A stretch of 64,000 bases of DNA from Zobellia russellii (lineage in GTDB: Bacteria; Bacteroidota; Bacteroidia; Flavobacteriales; Flavobacteriaceae): contig NZ_JACSOI010000002.1 in NCBI RefSeq assembly GCF_018728565.1, forward strand, positions 248,001 through 312,000, written 5' to 3'. Below the pieces are notes generated by a model. It made no database searches. It saw only the letters and a list, made by a program, of their open reading frames with translations, and had not been told where the DNA came from. A program made the position numbers and the translations under genes. This document shows positions 62,173-64,000 of this stretch, piece by piece. Each line of letters begins with the position of its first letter. The first letter of the stretch is position 1.

Positions 62173-64000
62173 TTACTTACTTAGTTCCTCATAATTCTCG
62201 ATAACAAATAGCGTTCTAAGGTTTTGCTTATGTAAAAAGTCCAAACAGTACACGCCATTTGTACAGTTATTGGTAATTTTTTCCTCGCCATAACCAACGG
62301 CCTTGGTAATGTTTTCATTTGGCACTCCGTTCGCCAATAAATAAGCTTTTATTGCTGCAGAACGTTTTTCAGATATACGTTTGTTAGAACTGCTACCTCC
62401 TCTACTATCCGTATGGGTCTCAATTGAAATTTTAAGTTTAGGGAATTTTTTTATGGCATCTACTACCTTGTCCAATTCCGGTGTCATGGCCAAGGTTACA
62501 TTACTCTTGCCTGTCTCAAAATAGAAATTATTCAGGCTTAGCACATTCTTTCCTTCTTTCTCCCTAACAATATCCTCTAAAGAGACCAATTGTATTTGAG
62601 ATGGCGCCTTCTGTAATTCTTCTAATTCCTTTGGATTGTATTTCTCTTTAAATGTTGAATAACCATCTTTGGAAATCTCCATGGAAACCACATCTGTATA
62701 GGGTATCTCTACTTGATAGGCCCCATTGGCATTAGTAACCAGTTGACTGAGTACAGCACCATCCTTATCAAAAACCGTTACGCCCACATTAGCTATAGGG
62801 GTATCGTAGGGAGGTTTCACTACCGTACCCTTAAATATAAGTGTGCGTGGCCCTGGTTTACTTGCTATCTTGAAGCCATAAATATCATCATTACCTTTAC
62901 CTCCTGGTCTATTAGACGAAAAATATCCCATTAGCTCATGTCCTTCGCTTGGGCGAATAATAAAGCCAAATTCATCATATTTCGTATTGATTCCTTCTCC
63001 TAGATTTACAGGAATACTCAAGGTATTATCTGGCTGAATATTGCTTCGGTATACATCCATACCGCCAAGTCCATAAAAAACATCGGAAGAAAAGAAGAGA
63101 CTATTATCGTAGACAAAAGGAGCAATTTCATTTCCAGGAGTATTGACTCTAGGCCCCATATTGATGGGTTCGGACATAACCTGACCGTTATTGGTTACAA
63201 CATAATAAAGGTCGGTTCCCCCATAACTATCATCAAAATTTGCCGCAAAATATAATCTTTCGCTTGCCGCATCATAGAAAGGATAGTAAAAAGAGGTACT
63301 TAAGTCTTTTAGCAAAAACCGAAAAAGTCCGCCTTCATAGGCCATACCAATTGCCAGTGCATTTTTTCCTTTCTCATCAAACGAAAGTTGTTTTCCGTTA
63401 GCGTTGGAAAGCACATAGTACGTTCCTCCTGTAATACTGGAGTAATAAGGTGTAGATTTGTGAAAAGGGGAATCTGGCACGCCTTTGTATACATTTACAT
63501 TGCTGATGTTTCCACCCTTTTCTATATCGGCCTCATAAATATCCAAGTACGACTCCCCAGATGGCCCATAAATTCGTTTTGATTTGTTCTTTCTACCACT
63601 ACTAAACAGCAACTTGTCTTCGTGAAAAGCAGGTGAAAAATCGGAAAATTCACTATTACCGTTCAATGTAAAAATAAAGAACCCTGCAGACTCCGTTTCT
63701 TTGTTATCCTGTAGTAAATAATTGAAGTCCGCATTTTCTACCAATTCACTTTCAAGAACATTGCTTTTGGACTTCAAAAAGGCCTTTACTCTTTCTTGTT
63801 CCGAGATTTTAGCCAAGCTCTGCAACATCTTGTTAAACCGATGTGCAGACATGATAGTATCGTTCTTATTAATATCTAAATATAATTTAGATGCTTTATT
63901 ATATTCTCCCGTTTTAAAATAGGAATCGGCCAAATTCAAGAGCTGATGGTTGGTAATGAACTTACCCTCTTGCATTTGTTTGTTATATTCTAAAATAGCA
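62173..64000 (-). CDS. PorE-like OmpA protein with TPR, beta-propeller and carboxypeptidase-like domain (5' end beyond window)
   Basis: At least 600 aa of a larger protein. The frame is still open at the right edge (codons before 63975 read AILEYNKQ), so the Met at 63975 is internal and the N-terminus is missing. In order: TPR helices (LLNLADSYFKTGEYNKASKLYLDI), a WD40/PD40-like propeller (~115-375; FSPAFHEDKLLFSSGR, RLYFAANFDDSYGGTDLYYV, SLFFSSDVFYGLGGMDVYRS), a carboxypeptidase regulatory-like domain (~385-455), and a C-terminal OmpA domain (ISIETHTDSRGGSSSNKRISEKRS). This is the domain order of PorE, which anchors the type IX secretion system to peptidoglycan. Related paralogues also occur, so the exact identity is not certain. 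Confidence 0.85.
   Translation of the reverse strand, partial: AILEYNKQMQEGKFITNHQLLNLADSYFKTGEYNKASKLYLDINKNDTIMSAHRFNKMLQSLAKISEQERVKAFLKSKSNVLESELVENADFNYLLQDNKETESAGFFIFTLNGNSEFSDFSPAFHEDKLLFSSGRKNKSKRIYGPSGESYLDIYEADIEKGGNISNVNVYKGVPDSPFHKSTPYYSSITGGTYYVLSNANGKQLSFDEKGKNALAIGMAYEGGLFRFLLKDLSTSFYYPFYDAASERLYFAANFDDSYGGTDLYYVVTNNGQVMSEPINMGPRVNTPGNEIAPFVYDNSLFFSSDVFYGLGGMDVYRSNIQPDNTLSIPVNLGEGINTKYDEFGFIIRPSEGHELMGYFSSNRPGGKGNDDIYGFKIASKPGPRTLIFKGTVVKPPYDTPIANVGVTVFDKDGAVLSQLVTNANGAYQVEIPYTDVVSMEISKDGYSTFKEKYNPKELEELQKAPSQIQLVSLEDIVREKEGKNVLSLNNFYFETGKSNVTLAMTPELDKVVDAIKKFPKLKISIETHTDSRGGSSSNKRISEKRSAAIKAYLLANGVPNENITKAVGYGEEKITNNCTNGVYCLDFLHKQNLRTLFVIENYEELSK

Overview
The window is a 64-kb piece of a low-GC Bacteroidetes chromosome, most likely a marine Flavobacteriaceae (Zobellia/Maribacter-like). 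The evidence is: promoters of the TTG / TAnnTTTG type instead of sigma-70 boxes; few visible Shine-Dalgarno sequences; type IX secretion components (a PorG/DUF6089 protein and a PorE-like OmpA protein); the porG-uppS-bamA-ompH-ompH order known from Bacteroidetes; and lineage-typical gene fusions (hpt-adk, folK-deoxynucleoside kinase). Most of it is core genome. There is no rRNA operon, CRISPR array, insertion sequence or clear prophage.

Layout. 0.07-1.3 kb: a terminator from an unseen upstream gene, then a KdgF-like cupin and an SDR oxidoreductase. 1.6-7.7 kb: a very large alpha-2-macroglobulin with an intact thioester motif. 7.7-11.2 kb (minus): a tail-anchored unknown protein, a DUF4136 lipoprotein, the GTPase Obg, and an Hpt-Adk fusion. 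11.3-15.4 kb (plus): purK, purE, an EF-hand membrane protein and an M3 oligopeptidase. 15.7-18.3 kb: a deoxyribonucleotidase, a rhodanese lipoprotein, an ECF sigma factor with a small zinc-binding anti-sigma candidate, and a UbiA-like membrane protein. 18.4-21.3 kb: gcvP. 21.4-24 kb: a KAS III / methyltransferase / glycosyltransferase cluster behind a perfect 22-bp palindrome.

24-31.6 kb (minus) is an envelope-biogenesis block: CBS protein, nadK, porG, uppS, bamA and two OmpH/Skp chaperones. 31.7-33.6 kb holds pdxJ, an alpha/beta hydrolase and a small membrane protein. 33.7-37.2 kb is the tig-clpP-clpX proteostasis cluster. 37.3-44.7 kb holds a small hydrolase, a bacterial GH3 enzyme, DUF2797, a TVP38-like membrane protein, an AsmA-like protein and a queuosine-precursor transporter. 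44.8-53.3 kb holds a DUF5723/TSP3/OmpA protein, sppA, folK-dNK, a SpoU methyltransferase and mutS.

53.4-55.9 kb is the only accessory-looking stretch: tRNA-Gly and tRNA-Leu, a coiled-coil DUF4041 plus GIY-YIG protein, and AT-rich DNA with a small orphan ORF. 55.9-59.6 kb is a tightly packed proC-proB-proA operon followed by a probable beta-lysine acetyltransferase, which suggests a compatible-solute (osmoprotection) unit. 59.9-64 kb holds a small unknown protein, a SanA-like protein, an Nramp-like transporter without the canonical metal motifs, and a PorE-like protein cut by the window edge.

No wholly new multigene system is obvious. The most interesting signals are the Hpt-Adk fusion, the proCBA-ablB linkage, the palindrome-controlled KAS III cluster, the tRNA-adjacent DUF4041/GIY-YIG gene, the TonB-box-like motif inside the macroglobulin, and the divergent UbiA-like and Nramp-like membrane proteins.
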